A DNA stretch of 64,000 bases from Pseudopyrenochaeta lycopersici. Its lineage: Eukaryota > Ascomycota > Dothideomycetes > Pleosporales > Pseudopyrenochaetaceae. Each line of letters opens with the position of its first letter. Position 1 is the first letter of the stretch. Shown piece by piece: positions 11,201 through 24,297 of this stretch. The position numbers and the translations under genes are program-made. The stretch covers positions 1,240,001-1,304,000 of the forward strand of contig NHZP01000003.1 of NCBI GenBank assembly GCA_003313425.1, in the 5' to 3' direction. Below the pieces are notes generated by a model that saw nothing but the letters and a program-made list of their open reading frames with translations, was not told where the DNA came from and made no database searches.

Positions 11201-13112
11201 TCAACTTGTCCTTCCTCGCCGACTCAATGTCCGCGCGAGACTCCACGCTCTTCCTCTCGCGTTCTCTCCACCATCTCCAATATCTCTTTCACTCTGTCTC
11301 CGTCCCTGTTCCTCGGCACTCTGTTGCTTCCATCCACCCTCGGTTCTATCTTCTTGTTTCTCTGGCCACAAGATCTGATGGATGATGACAGCTCTAACGT
11401 TCATCATCACAACGAAGAGCCACATCATGACTAGTGCGACAGTCATCGCGCAGCCAACGTACCTGATTGGTCTATTGCCGTTCAACGCACGTGCGATGGC
11501 GAAGGTAGCCGTCGTCAGTGCAGTGTTCGGAAAGATGAACGAATACCACGTCATGGCAAAGTCCATCTTCCCTCGTCTAGCACATGACCAATGAGCACCA
11601 ACGCTGATGAAGAAGAACCAGAGTGCGAGACCCCATAACCAAAGTCCGACGAAGTTTGCGCAAATCATGCCCACACGACCGGCAAGCTCACCGTTGCCTT
11701 CACCCATGAAATCATGAGGTACAACTTTGGGAAGCTCCAGCCCCATGGTGATAATACCAGATATTGTGAATCCTGACGGACCGACTGACACGAACATACC
11801 AGGACGTACAGACTCTTTCGGTAGCTTTTGGGTCATGAGCCGGTATATGAAAGCAGCATATATCATAAGGGAGACGAGAAAGCCGATACCTTGGATCACG
11901 TAACCGGTGAGGATGATGGAGAGTGCTGTGTTACTGTTGGATACTTTTGGCCCTAGATTGCCTGCGTGGGGGCCAATAATCAATAGCGGATAAGCAGGAA
12001 AAATCCATATAGGTGTCATCTGCGAGATTGTAAATGTTGTCGTCGACCACCTACATCTATGTCAGTTTGTTACGTAGCACACGATATGGCATACTCACAT
12101 AATCAAGTAGATAGCCAATGAGAACAAGACAGCAAGCCCACAGTCCAGCCAAAAGAGCACAATCATGCAATGTTCCAGCCACTTCCCGACCCCAGCCGTG
12201 CCCACACCATACTGACTGATATTGATCAGGATGATGCCGAAGCTCACAATCGCTGCAGGGATGAAGAGAGACTCTGTCGGATGCAGAAACGATGCTTTGA
12301 ACGTTCTCGGGTAGAAGTAAAATCGGCACGAGATCATGGCGACGTTGAATAAAAACAGCACCATATTGAGGATGAAGAAGATACATCCCAGAGTGTACAA
12401 GCCTTGGAATCGGTACGGTACTATGGATATCAGTAGGTGGCCATCACAGGCCACAGTGAGTCTACGCACCTGAATACAGCACATTAGCAATCCCACCCGT
12501 CGCCATGGTCATGCAAAACCACGTCCAGGTAAAATGCCTGATTCTTTCTCTGAAGCCCATTTCTTGGATGTCATCTTCCCCACTTTGTCTTCTTTCACGG
12601 CATTGCAGACTCTCATCACCTAATGCACCATCCTTCTCTTCCTTTCCGTAGCCTTCCCGGCTCTGTCGACTGTCGTCGCGTTTTCCATTCTGCGTAAGCG
12701 CTAAGTCTCCGCTTCCATTCAGTGATCTAGCAAGCTTGTCAAAAGGATTCTGGTCTATGAGCTCTAGGTTTGGCGTAAAAACAGCTGGATGGCTTCTCCA
12801 TTGCAGTCTCTCGGCAGCGCTGTCGTCTGATTCTTCTGACTTCCTCTCCTCTCTGTCCCTCTCGGGTGATGCCTCAATTCTTTTTATTGCAGGTGATCTC
12901 GCGGATGCATGAGAATTTGTCAAGAGCGTTGCGCTGACCGGGTGATTGCGCGATTCTTCTCCGGGGATGGCTGGATACATGCGGGGCAACTTCGTCATTG
13001 GCAGGGCGGGCAAGACTTTGTTACACCCTACCCGTGGAGAAGGTGAATTGTACATGGAGCACAACGATGGAGCCGAGGAGATCACTGCCGATAGATAAGC
13101 TATGTAGAGCAA
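11201..13112 (-). CDS. C4-dicarboxylate/malic-acid transporter, TDT (SLAC1/TehA/Mae1) family
   Basis: Exons 12470..13112, 12099..12420 and 11201..12050, giving 604 residues. The first 190 or so residues are a hydrophilic, Ser/Arg/Glu-rich cytoplasmic extension, much longer than in Mae1-type proteins, so the start at 13112 is uncertain; several in-frame ATGs follow. The membrane domain begins [20 protein letters not shown], the family's opening signature. About ten hydrophobic segments follow, with [20 protein letters not shown] in the middle and [20 protein letters not shown] late. The C-terminus is a basic tail. Relatives move malate, other dicarboxylates, anions or sulfite across the plasma membrane; the substrate cannot be told here. 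It is tail to tail with the methyltransferase, 113 bases apart. Confidence 0.88.
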
Positions 13113-13532
13113 TTGAGGTCCCCATGATCTCGATCTTCGCGCATGGCTTCAACGAATCATAACATGTCTATCAATGATAGCGCACCACCATCTCGGCTAA
13201 CTATCCGAAGGTGTTCTACTATGCAAGGTAACTCGGACTTTGCGTGAGACATCTCGGAGAAATCAAGAATGATTCATTACTAGAGCAATACCCATCAAGG
13301 GTGCTCAATTAAACACCTGAGCTCCCTTCGAATGCCGCTCGATAACCCTAGCCTGTGATCGTACATGGAGCCTCCAATTCCTGATGCGGGTCAAAACCTC
13401 CCAGTACCAATACGCCTTTTGCCATGCCATTGCCCATCGATCGTCCCAGACTCACAATCGAGCAACGTTCCTTTGTACCGACTCCACGCCATCAATAACC
13501 GTCCTCTCATGCCTCCAAAGTTCTCCACCCGC
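13113..13532. other. Upstream region of the TDT transporter
   Basis: About 420 bases between the transporter start and the TOR stop, both minus. It should hold the transporter promoter and the TOR 3' end. No gene or repeat is seen. Confidence 0.5.
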
Positions 13533-16500
13533 CTACCAGAAACTGCACCAACCGATGTAATGTTGACACAGATTTTCTAAGTTCGTTGCCTCCTTGATCA
13601 GGCGGTCAACTTGATTATAATAATCTAATTCCTCACCGGGCCTGAAATCCTTGCCCGTGAGTTTCTCCTTCACCCTTGACAGAACCTGTAGGGCTCGTGC
13701 ATTTTGTACTTCCTTCGCTTCTGCTTCGTTGGGAGGAGCGATACTGGAGCGGTGTCGGGGACGCCCGGCCATGGAGGATAACTCCGCAGCGGCGGCGTCG
13801 CCCATAATGGATTGTCGGCGCTCAGAGGGGTAGTTTGGTTCTGGTGGTGACTCGCCGCGGTGACCGAGACGCCAGGTTAGGAGGGGGTCGTGTATGAACT
13901 AAAGCATGCGTTAGTATAGACCAAATGAATATGAGCAGGAGTAAAAGACTTACAGCTTCAAGCACCGCCATGACACTCTCCTTGTTGCTCCTCAATACCC
14001 GCATGACGTGCTCACAAGTTGTCCGATAACTGCCTTCAATGTTGCTAACTTCCATGGCATACGTCAACATGCGCGTGAGACGGAATGGCACACGTTCAGG
14101 GTACTTTTCGCGGTGCATAGCTACTTCAAAGCAGTCACCAAAATCGATGTGAATGATCTTGCCCGTGACCCTGTCCAGCATAAGATTGCTTGGATGACGA
14201 TCTCCAAGACCCAAAATGTATCCGACCATAGACATGACGGCAAGCGATCGTGTATAGTTAGTACGGCGATCGAGCCATGCTTCTGAACTCTTGCTCTTGA
14301 GCCATAGTACCCGATAGAGGTCCTGCCCTGTGGTGTTGTCGAGCGCGTAGCCGAAGACTTCGACCTTCTGCATGAGAGTGAGGCAGTCATAATCTGGCGC
14401 CATTTGCAGCATGATGCGGTGCTCGATGTTGAGTAAAATCTTCCGACTATCACGGTATTCGCGAATAAGGACATGCAAAGTGTCGCTGTTAGGAACAAAG
14501 CCAAGGAGACCGGATTGTGTACTAAGCGGAACGGCGGCGTAGCGCTGGATGTTAAGATGGCGTTTGCGGGACTCGACGTCGTTGGACAGCAGAGTGTTGC
14601 AAAGACCGAAGAGCTGCATGACACGTTCGTCTTGACGAATATCTTCGTGGCCCTTGAGAATGTGCGTGTGAGCCTTTCCGTCGCTGCCTTTCATTTCCAG
14701 TTTTCTGGGTCGCTGCTTCGACTGGATAACGGACGCTAGGGGATCGAACGAGATGATACGGATGATCGGTTTATTGACTTGATATGTTCCGGGAACAGCA
14801 AGCTCAAGATCATGTGCCTCCTTCAGCTTTGGTGAGACATACTGAAGCTCCAGTGTCATCAAGGAGGGTAATTGACGAGCAATCTTGCGGAAAACTTGGT
14901 AATATAGATCCCAGGCTTGGTTGAGGTCCCCTATTTCTCCAGATGTTCTAAAAGTATTGCACCAGTCGCGAGCTTCTTGCAGCTCGCGGCCAAAAGACTG
15001 AATGAAGGAGATCTCGCGTAGTGTTTCCGGCCCTTTGTCGAGCATTGCATGCAGTGGCGCGAGCGTGGCGAACATGCCGTCAATATTGTGGTCACCAAAG
15101 TAAAGTCTGCTTGCTTCCTCAAGACCCTCGTGCCACTGTTCGTGCCAGAGTACTGCAATACGGATAAGCTCGTGACTGACAAGATCGGCTTGCTCAACAA
15201 GCTTTGGTGAATGTTCGCGCATAGCCTCCATGAGCTCCTTTGCAGATCGTTGACGTCGAGACACATCCGATTTCATTGAAACTGTCAATGGGAAAACCAA
15301 GGCCTGCGGATGTGCTTTGCCCACTTCGATGAGCAGTTGGTGAATTGATTGCCTGACTGTAGGGTTGGGCTGATTGATCCTGGCTAGCAGCTGTGGAATG
15401 ACCTCCAGCCAAGTGTCAATCGGTACCGACTTCGTACCCTCGGTAATCGTGCGATTGACCTCCGACAGCCCACCATGACTAAACCAGAGCGTAAGCAACC
15501 TGAGTGTATCCTGGAGCGAGCTGGTAGATGATAGTGCAATAGACTTGAAGAAGCCATGAATGGCTGGGACAACATGATCATGCACCATGTTAGAGGGCAC
15601 ATCTGTAGTCTCGCGATCGGCCTTGGATGTGATCGAGTTGATGACCTCGAAGTTGGCAAGGGCCCATGCATGCCATGCCTTGTACCAGTTCTGGTTGTAT
15701 CGTGTAGCGGCAGCATATGCGGACAGTATCTCGTGTACAAACTCGTGCTCCCACTCTCCATCTTGAAGTTCTTGTTGCCAGTCACCTTGTTTGAGGTAGC
15801 ACTTGGCGAGCAGACGGTGACAGTCAGCGAGCTCTGCCGGTGCCAGGCCTGAGCCATTCATCACACTCGAGCCGTTCATCCCATTAACGCCGTTATGACC
15901 GTTGGTCGCGGCGAAAGGATTCATGTTGTTGAAGATATGTTGTCCGTTGGACATACCATTCAAACCATTTGGTGCCATCATTGGGTTGGCGGCTGACCTG
16001 GTCCTCATAGCAAGATCGTCTGAAAGTCGAGCGGTGAAGTCCTTCATGCTATCAAGAGCTTCTTGTTTGAAGTTCTGATCGGCCCACATGTATTTGTACG
16101 TCGCATATGCCACAGGATGCGAGATCTTATGAGCATTTTCACGTACGAACTCGACCACTTTGCCCTCGCCTGAACCCTCGATATCTAGCAGCTTCTGTAG
16201 TGCCTTGTTTGCAAGGTTCATTCTGTTGTTCTTTCGGCAAAGGTTGGTGTACTTGATCCACATGTCGGTGCCCTCGTGCGGTGAGATCACAAGCTGGCGC
16301 ACCTTGATCATGCGCTGCCAGACCTCGGGATTCGGCTGCAGCCCCTTAAGCCGCTTCATCCAGGTCTTGCGCATGCTGGCTTGCTTGTCTTTGTTGCTTT
16401 CGTTTTGTTTGTATAGCATGACTTCCTCTAGTTCAGCCAACATCTGAACGCGCATGATTGGTAGGTATGCGCGTTGGTACGATTCTCCCAGCAGCGAGCT

Positions 16501-19500
16501 GAGCTCTGTATCGAGTCCCTTGCGGGCCTTGGCAATCTCTTCTACAGCGATTGCAAAACGATCGTTGTGAATGTTGAGAATGGATGCGAAGAAGGCTCGG
16601 TCTGGCGACTGCTCCTTCATGACTCCGAGGTAGGTATCCATATCCGCAAACTTTCCAAGACCCCAAGCGGCCGTTGCAGCTAGGGGAGCGATCGCCTTAC
16701 GATACTCCTGGCCAGCATTGGCCCACTTCTCCTTAGAAAGTGTTGAAAGAAGGTCCCATTCACCAAGGGCGTGCAAACAACGCATCTTACCCATGGTTAC
16801 GTCGAACGAATCGGGATCTTCTAGCTCACGTTTTTGATACGCGGCAAGAGCTTCATCCCATTTCTGCAGCTTTTCGAACCATGACTCCTTCAAATCGACG
16901 TCGGTATAGTTTTGAGCCTTTCGCAGTATACCGAAAGCGGCATCTGTTTGCTGTAGCTGGTTGTTGATGCTGATGAGGGCTTCTACAGCGCTGGTATTCT
17001 GCTCCGCGTTGAATTCGAGCTCCTTGTAATGCAGCGCTTTGGCGAATGCGTGACACTTGCCAGCATACATGCCGAGAATCCGGACATCGATCGGCAGGGC
17101 TTTATCGTCGTGTTCCATGAACTCTGCCAAATTGAGAAGGACTTGTAAAATCTCCGGTGGGATATTTGGCGATGTAAGGGCTGTCTCGATGGACCGAACA
17201 AGCTCCTCCTGGTACTGATCGTACAACTCCGTCCAACACGAAACGAACGCCGAGTTGAATAAACTTCGAGCGATGGGACTGTAAACGCTTCCCAGTGGCG
17301 TGCAAGCGCGTAATGCTTGTTGTGGTGATTCTCGAAGTAGTTCAACACTGAACCTTCGCATCCATTCAACCCAGTCTTCTTTGGTTGTCTTCGACGAGGC
17401 TTCCCAAGCTTGCTTAAGATGCTGCTGATTGACAGCCAATTTCTTCGTAAGAATTTCCGCGGGGTTGAGATCTTCGTCGTCCTCACCATAACGCTCATCG
17501 GGGCTGAGATCTTGCGGTAGTGGTTCTCCTTTCTGAAGCTTAGATACAATACGTCCGTAATTTTCATGCGGTACTTTGTGGGCGACCAGGATCTTGTTAA
17601 CAGTCGGCACGAAATGGATGTAATCTGGTCCCAGCTGAAAGATGAGGGCGCAAAGCGTCTCAAGAGCGGTTTGCTTCAACGTTGGTTCGGACCCAGAGAG
17701 TACACGGCAAAGAGGATGAATGATGCGAGCAGCGAACTCGGAAACATTAACTTGCTTTGACAGCCTTCCCAGCGTTTCAATTGCTAGTCTTCGGATGTTC
17801 ATTGGCTGTCCTGGCTTGTCGAACATCTTGACCATGACGGGTATAATCAAATGCATATATTCTTCTGCGCTTGAGCCGAAGATAAGGAACGCGTGAAGCA
17901 CCCTCTCGGAAGGCAGTCGTTTGCCAGTTTGATCAGAGTCGAGCACACTAAGCATCAGAGGTAGCACATCAGCTAGATACACCTTGAACTCGCCTTCGAG
18001 GGATCGAGCAATGGCCTCAATTAGTGATAGTATAGTGGCTTGTAGTGGCGGGTGGCTGCTCCAGTACTCTTTGATAGTCGTCAAAATACTAGGCAAGTAT
18101 GGCCGGATGTGTTGACGGACGATCTTGACAAGCTGGCTAAGCTGGTTGAAATAGCCTTCTGAGCGTCCAGCTGGCGTGGCACGGATAACGTGTAGGAAAC
18201 CAGGTACAACCTGGCTAAGGAAAGGCACGCACTTAAGACCCATTGTGGCGTAAATGTTCATAACAGCTTCCACGATTGCAGTATGAAACTGAATCAGAGA
18301 CGGATCCTTAAGCAGTCCCATCAGGGTGCTGATAACGATTGTGGGATAATACTCTTCGTTCGAAGGAGTGATGCCTTGCATAATCAGCGAGACGTCAGTG
18401 ACTGCTTGTGCCTCCATTATGAGGTTCCTATCAGGTGACTGCTCCATAATCTTCTGGTACTCATCTGGATCTAGAGCACCAAGTGTGCCCATGAGCCTTA
18501 CGGTTTCCCGCCTAAGGTCACCCTCAGGCTCGGTCTTGACAATGCTCATCAAAATGTTCATAAGCTCCGGATATTCCCTATACGGTTCGATGACATATCC
18601 AGCATTCGTTGCCAGTTGCCCGAGAGCTCGTAGCGCAGAAAAGCGTTTCGCATCCGAGGTCAGGTCTTGCATGAACTCGAGAATGACTGGCATGAGTTCC
18701 GGAATATACTTAATCATGCCCTCTCCTCCGACTGTTGCAAGATCACCAATGGCTTTGAGTGTGGTCGAAGCAACTTCCGGATTCGGGTCCTTCGATTTGG
18801 GAAGAAGTACAGTCACGATCGGATCCACAAGTGGCTTGATGAGACTATCCGCCGCTCCAACAAGACTACTGATAAGCTTTGCACTCTCTTCTTTGCTGCG
18901 CGGGCTATTGGCGTAATTGACCTCTGTAAGTAGCTGTAGAAGGACTTTGCGTAACGAAGGAAAGACATAGGCTGGGTTCACAGCGGTGAGGCGACCAATG
19001 ATGGACATCGCAGCTTCACGAATACCGAAGATCTCATCATTTAGAGCGAGGAATAAGGTCCGGACATTGTCTGCCTTTCCGAGATGACGGTCGAAACGAG
19101 CATCCAGAGCGACAAGCACGTCCCATCGAATGTCCGGATCGATGTCACCGACACCAACAGTCAAGAGTTTCTCGATGATGTCGCCCACTACTTTGGTAGC
19201 ATGCGTGCTGGTCTGATGTACAATGGGGTCCTTGACGAATAACTGGCAGCACGTCAGCGCAGCGCGCTTCCGTATCTCCGGATTGTCCGCCTCGACATAT
19301 CGAATAGCAACGTCACGAACGAACTCGTTGAGAACATGACCCGTGAAGTCAAAGCTACCTAGTGTGTGGAGAGCAAGTGCAATCTCTGCTTCTCGCGGAG
19401 CAATCGTTTGCGGGTCCTTGTGATCGCGTGTCCATATTTGTGGTGGCTGCGAGACTTGATAAGGGCTTCCGAGGGGTAAAAAGTGTCGGCCAGCAAGAAT

Positions 19501-20916
19501 TTGGCTCAGGAGGTCTAACAGCTTCTCCTGGATCATGGGCCTGGAAGGCGGGACATAATGTGCCATATCCACGAGAGCCTGGAATAGAGAGTCGCTTAGT
19601 CCACAAGAGAAGATGGGATCCAGTAGCCGCTCGACAGACTTAGTGAGAGCCTGGCCGACAGCCGCTGCTATCATACTGAGGCATTGGAATATGGGTGCCT
19701 CGTTTATGACAGTCTTGTTCCGTGATTTGGCGATAAGGCCTTCCTGTATGAATCCAAGAATGCCCTCCAGATACGGTGAAATAGCGACACCAACAGCATT
19801 AGCAATCTGGCCAATCGCTACAAACGCCTTATCCCTATCACGGTCCTTCCTTATCAGACCCTGAAGATGCAGCATGCACTGGTGTAGATACTTTGTCGCG
19901 AACTCGGTAGGTGAATAACTGGCGAGGATCGGTATAATGAGGACGACTTCTCTCCGGACCAGCGCGTCCCTATGCTCTCTGTACTTTAGCACTGTCTCCA
20001 CCGTCTCTTTGTATTTGGTATCGTTCAAGAACATCGTGCTCTTGTCCAGTAGCTCCTTCATCGTGAGCAACGATCCGTGAATCGCTTCATTTGTATTGAT
20101 AGTAAACCCTCGCAAGATCTCGTCGTATACCTTTCCGAACCAGAGTTGGCGCATCTGCGAATCGCGTGGTGATATTATCTCGAAGCAGGCGCTGATGGCC
20201 TCGGCAGCGGATTCCCGAATGAGCACCTTGGGATCACGCAAGGCAACCCAGATGACTTCGAAAATCTGCGCAATCCACTGGTACATGAGCGTGGGCGAGT
20301 TCTTAGCCAGCTCTCTCAGGATAAGCACAGCGGCGAAGCGGCGGTTCTCCAGGCGCTCCAGCTGCAGCCACTCCAGTGCGCCCTTTACTTCTGCCTCCAC
20401 AAGTTCTGCCGTGAGTGTTCCACCAGGTTTCGCAAGCCTGCCGAGGGCCTTTGCTGCTACCACCATGGCTGTTATGTCCTGTCCTCGCATAACCGCCCTG
20501 AGGTACGAGGCAAAGCGCGTCGTTTTCTGGCCCGCATCGTCGCCGCGGAAATCTATCAGGGCGTTGAGCGCGTGAATGCCGCCGATGCGTTCGTTCGAGT
20601 CGCTGCCTGTGACGATGAGGCCCGAGATCTTGGTGTACACCTCATTGTTGAAATTGGTGAAGACACTGGGTGCGAGTTCTGCACAGCGTCAGTTCCCCAA
20701 AGCATCGGCGGGGCCATGCTGAGGACGGAAGCTCACCTCGATGTGCCGATTCAACTGTCTGTCTTAATGTGTTTGCTGCTCTCTGTCTGGTTTCGTCATT
20801 CCTTTTTGTGCGTTAGCTTCAAAAAACCATCTGCGGCATCAGTAAGAAGCTCACTTTGAGCGGAGCTCGTGGACTATGCGGTCCAGTTGGGCCGACAGGG
20901 GGCTCTGCTGCGCCAT
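13533..20916 (-). CDS. TOR: TOR serine/threonine kinase (PI3K-related)
   Basis: Exons 20855..20916, 20737..20801, 13954..20678 and 13533..13898 join in frame to 2405 residues, normal for fungal TOR. The first exon starts MAQQSPLSAQLDRIV. HEAT repeats fill the first half, then the FAT domain. The FRB region (HELIRIAVLWHEQW to LNQAWDLYYQVFRKI) lies near residues 1875-1975. It keeps the Ser of TLREISFIQSFG and the Trp of QAWDLYY that contact FKBP12-rapamycin, so sensitivity is expected. The kinase catalytic loop GDRHPSNLML is near 2200 and HIDFGDCFE near 2218. FATC ends in the canonical QHYIGWCSFW. TOR controls growth, translation and autophagy in response to nutrients, as TORC1 or TORC2. An Asn/Gly/Met-rich insert of about 50 residues (15846-15993) interrupts the FAT region. 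Confidence 0.97.
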
Positions 20917-21489
20917 AATGTCTGCTTCACCTGAAGCTCCCGGCAGCAAAAGCGAAGATGCTCATTCCATCCATAGAAAGGATAGGAGAATGTAATTAGG
21001 GTCGCGTTCGTGGTGGAATTGGAGCCCTTAAAGTTGCTGGCTCCGCGTCCGACGTATGTCACGAGCGCCAAGTTCCTCAAGCTTGGACCCAACCTTAAAT
21101 CTCACCGGGCGACCCAATTAGGATGTTGGCTTAAGATGACACCAAGATTGCTATAGCGGTGAGTAGATGCAGTGAGAGAAATACTAAATGATTGAGCATT
21201 GAGAAGCCTGGACTGAAGCAGGACATCACATGCATTGATGCTACTTTTGGAGGAAGGACTACTGTCCCGCTTGTTATATGATGCTCCAATGGCCAGTGCA
21301 TGCAGAGACACTTCCCGCCCGCCCCAATACACGTCCACTCGCCGAAGACCATGCTTTAAGAATGACAACTCCACAACTCCAGCCATCCGCTCATTGGTAT
21401 CACTCCCATCACACTTAGAGTTTAGTCATCATATCCAACATCCCAAGCCTCGGCAACCTGTTTCTTCCAGCCCATGTCCCGCACATAAC
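20917..21489. other. Upstream region of TOR
   Basis: About 570 bases between the TOR start and the SEC12 stop, both minus. The ORFs on either strand look accidental. It should include the TOR promoter and the SEC12 3' untranslated region. Confidence 0.5.
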
Positions 21490-23494
21490 CTACCCAATGA
21501 CCCCTTGCGCAACCTGCCCCACAAGACCGCCAATCTGCCCGAAGAAGATGCTTTTCAGTATAGTTGTTCCCTCTCCAACAGTCCACATGCCCGCATCTTG
21601 CAATTTCTTCTTCCACAACTGCTTTTCTTCCTTACTAAGATCATCCCACCTCTTCGCCTCCGCATGCTGCTTGAGTACAGCTTCATGGTCATCATGGACT
21701 TCCGTGCTGAGTGTACCATCTGTCTCGGGGTCATCATGGATGACAATAGCCTTCTGAGAGTCGGAAGCAGAGGGGTCGGTTGGCTCAGAGAGAATGTGAG
21801 GGAGGTGCAGATCCAGGAGATCGGCGATACGCTGCGATGTTTGGACAATGGGTGAGTCGGCATTGTTGAGGACGGCCTCGTGGCGTTTATCGCGGAGAGA
21901 CTCGCCGAAGGTTTTGTGTTGGCTTGCTGAATTCTGTAGACTTGCAGGTATTATTCCTTTGGTCAAGTTGCCCTCTGGATCAATCAGGGATTGGATCATG
22001 AGCGCTATTACAGCAACGACCATGGCAACGACGAGGTAAGTCGCTGCCTTGAACATGTTCCTTGATCGCGCAGTTTGGAGGACGTAACGCGAACCGGCTG
22101 ATTGGAGCTGGAAGGTTTCCACAGAGATGGTGTTCCCAAGCGACGTTGAGGCTAGACGGAGATATTGAGGCCCCACTGTCTTACCTGCAGCTACCTCTGG
22201 CTTGAAGAAGGGTGAAAAGACAACTTTTGTCATTTGCACATCGTGAACCTACAGATTGTTATTATATTGAACTCGGGAACGTAATGTCTGTACGTACGTT
22301 ATCATAGCTATTGAAAGAATGGAAACCGCTGAGTGAGTCTCTGGCATGACCATAGTAATCCATGGTGTACACGCTCAAAGAGATGTCTATCGCTCCAATG
22401 GCGATTGCGATCTGATATGCGCCATCCGAGTCGGGGTCTAGCAGTGCAACGTCCATATCTGTCGCCGCCTTGACGTGTTTTGGCAGCGTCTTCCGCAGGA
22501 TAATACTTCCAGGGCCCTCTTCGTATAAATGCAGCACCAACAGGTCCACACCAGTCCTATTGGGCTTGTTTGCCAGCAATAGGAGGTGCTTCGGTGACAG
22601 CCATCGTACGCATCTGATTTTAGAGCGACCCTTCTTCTCACTCAGATCTTGATGCGGAACGGTATACAGCTTTCTGCGTTCATTCTTGCTCTTGCTCTTC
22701 CCTTGAGTAAAATCGTAGTTGACGTCCTGAATATAGACGTCCTGATCAAGCACATATGCGACCTGAAATTTTCCCTCTCCCTGATCGAAGATGTCAAGGT
22801 CATTTGCTTCTTGCCCTTTTGGAAGTGTAACACGTTGTATTATGTCTTGTCCCTGTGGCCTGTTCGAGGTCGCGCTAAAGATAACAATCTCATTCTCGTC
22901 ACCAGCAAGACTGGACGCGATCGCGCCGATCCGCCTGTTTGGCGTACTTGAAGCCGTCCGCTGCGGTGGGGATAATCGTACCAAACGCTGGTAACCTTCC
23001 TTCGCGGCGAGTGCTGACTGCGGTGGTGTGAAGAGCATTGTTTTGCTCAGAAACGCAATCTTTGCGTCTTCCTTCACCAGACTCTTGTCTACCATCTTGC
23101 TTTTCGGAAATTTTACCTCGAAGGCACGAAAGTGCTCATTCCTAGCTCTCGATCGGTCTTCTTCACCGCTATTGATTCCGGCATAGAGTATCAAGCCATC
23201 CTTTGTCGCAAGATTCGCAAGACATGTTACCGAGTCGTCTTCGGAGGCCTCGATCTCTGCACAAGGTTCAATCGTAGGAACTCGTGAGGTGAAATCGAAG
23301 AGAGTTATTTTATTCTTGACACCATGTCTTCCTCCGCCTCCACCACCGCCAACGACAAGGTATCCAGGTCTGCTATTTGCGAAGCTAGCGGCGAAGATGG
23401 GATATGAAGCTACAATGGTGAGCATCAATTCTAGCGCTATGCTTAGAGCATTCGGAAACATACTTTTAGCTTTAGACACGGTAGGGCGCGACAT
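21490..23494 (-). CDS. SEC12: Sec12-like guanine nucleotide exchange factor for Sar1
   Basis: Exons 23464..23494, 22298..23409 and 21490..22248, giving 633 residues. The first intron (23410-23463) is 54 bases and open in frame, so a simple ORF wrongly reads through it; splicing gives MSRPTVSKAKTSYPIFAASF, matching the family start. The glycine-rich loop VVGGGGGGGRHGVKNKI is the potassium-binding loop that in Sec12 drives GDP release from Sar1. A WD-like beta-propeller follows to about residue 400. One membrane segment (ATYLVVAMVVAVIALMIQSL) at about 450-470 makes it a type II ER protein with a lumenal tail ending GGLVGQVAQGVIG. It starts COPII vesicle formation at the ER. Its essential role in secretion is known for the family; only the domains are seen here. 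Confidence 0.92.
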
Positions 23495-24297
23495 TGGGAG
23501 GTTGTGCTATATGCGCCGAAGCTCAGTGGTATCGCAGAGGTCTGGCAACAACGAATGATCGGCACAGGGTCTAGCAGAACAAGCTGGTATCGTAGGGCCT
23601 AGTTCCGTAATAAGGATCGCGTAGGGATAAGGTATTGATTGAAGTTCGTAGGTGGATAGACAGCTCACACGCTGGAAAGGAAGAGGCTAAAGGAGTTGCT
23701 TTGTCCACGTTTCGCGTGGGATAGCAACAAGCCGCCGCGGGCGCAAGCGTCATCGGTCCAGCCTTTTTTTGGCGTCGTCCTTATCGATAACCCTCGAGAC
23801 TTTTATCGCCTTCAGAATACTTCACATCCCAATTCGCATGTAGCTCCGATATTGCTGGTCGAAAGGCGTAATTGCACGGAGATCATTCAAGGCTACTATA
23901 CAGGCGCAATTTTGTGGTCATTTCAGAGTGCGGTGAGGTACAGAGAAGGCATGCTTTCCAAAAGTTTCATTTCCTCCATCCTTATGATAGGAAGTGCTAT
24001 CTACTGTGACTTTGGTCTGACTGGATCCCTCCCACAAGCAATCGTGGTTGCCCACACAACTGTACCTTTCATGGATATCGTCCTCCTCTTTTCACAAGCA
24101 TCAATAATCCGAACAACGCCATGCCATACCTACCGCCCAGCCACCATAACAAGCCTCCAAACCACGTCTTCCTTCGTGTGAAAGTCAAAACGCCGCGATG
24201 CTCGCTAATGGGGATCCAAAGTTTTCGAAAGAAAGGAAGCTATCTATATTTTGAGTTGCGTGACGAAAATGCGGCTGATGATGAACTCGACAAAAAC
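23495..24297. other. Upstream region of SEC12
   Basis: About 0.8 kb between the SEC12 start and the NMD5 stop. A 161-codon plus-strand ORF (23696-24181) has no recognisable domain and runs into the NMD5 3' side. I regard it as chance. Confidence 0.5.

Noticed and set aside
23696..24181. 161-codon plus-strand ORF between SEC12 and NMD5
   Set aside because: No domain; mixed composition; lies in the expected SEC12 promoter.
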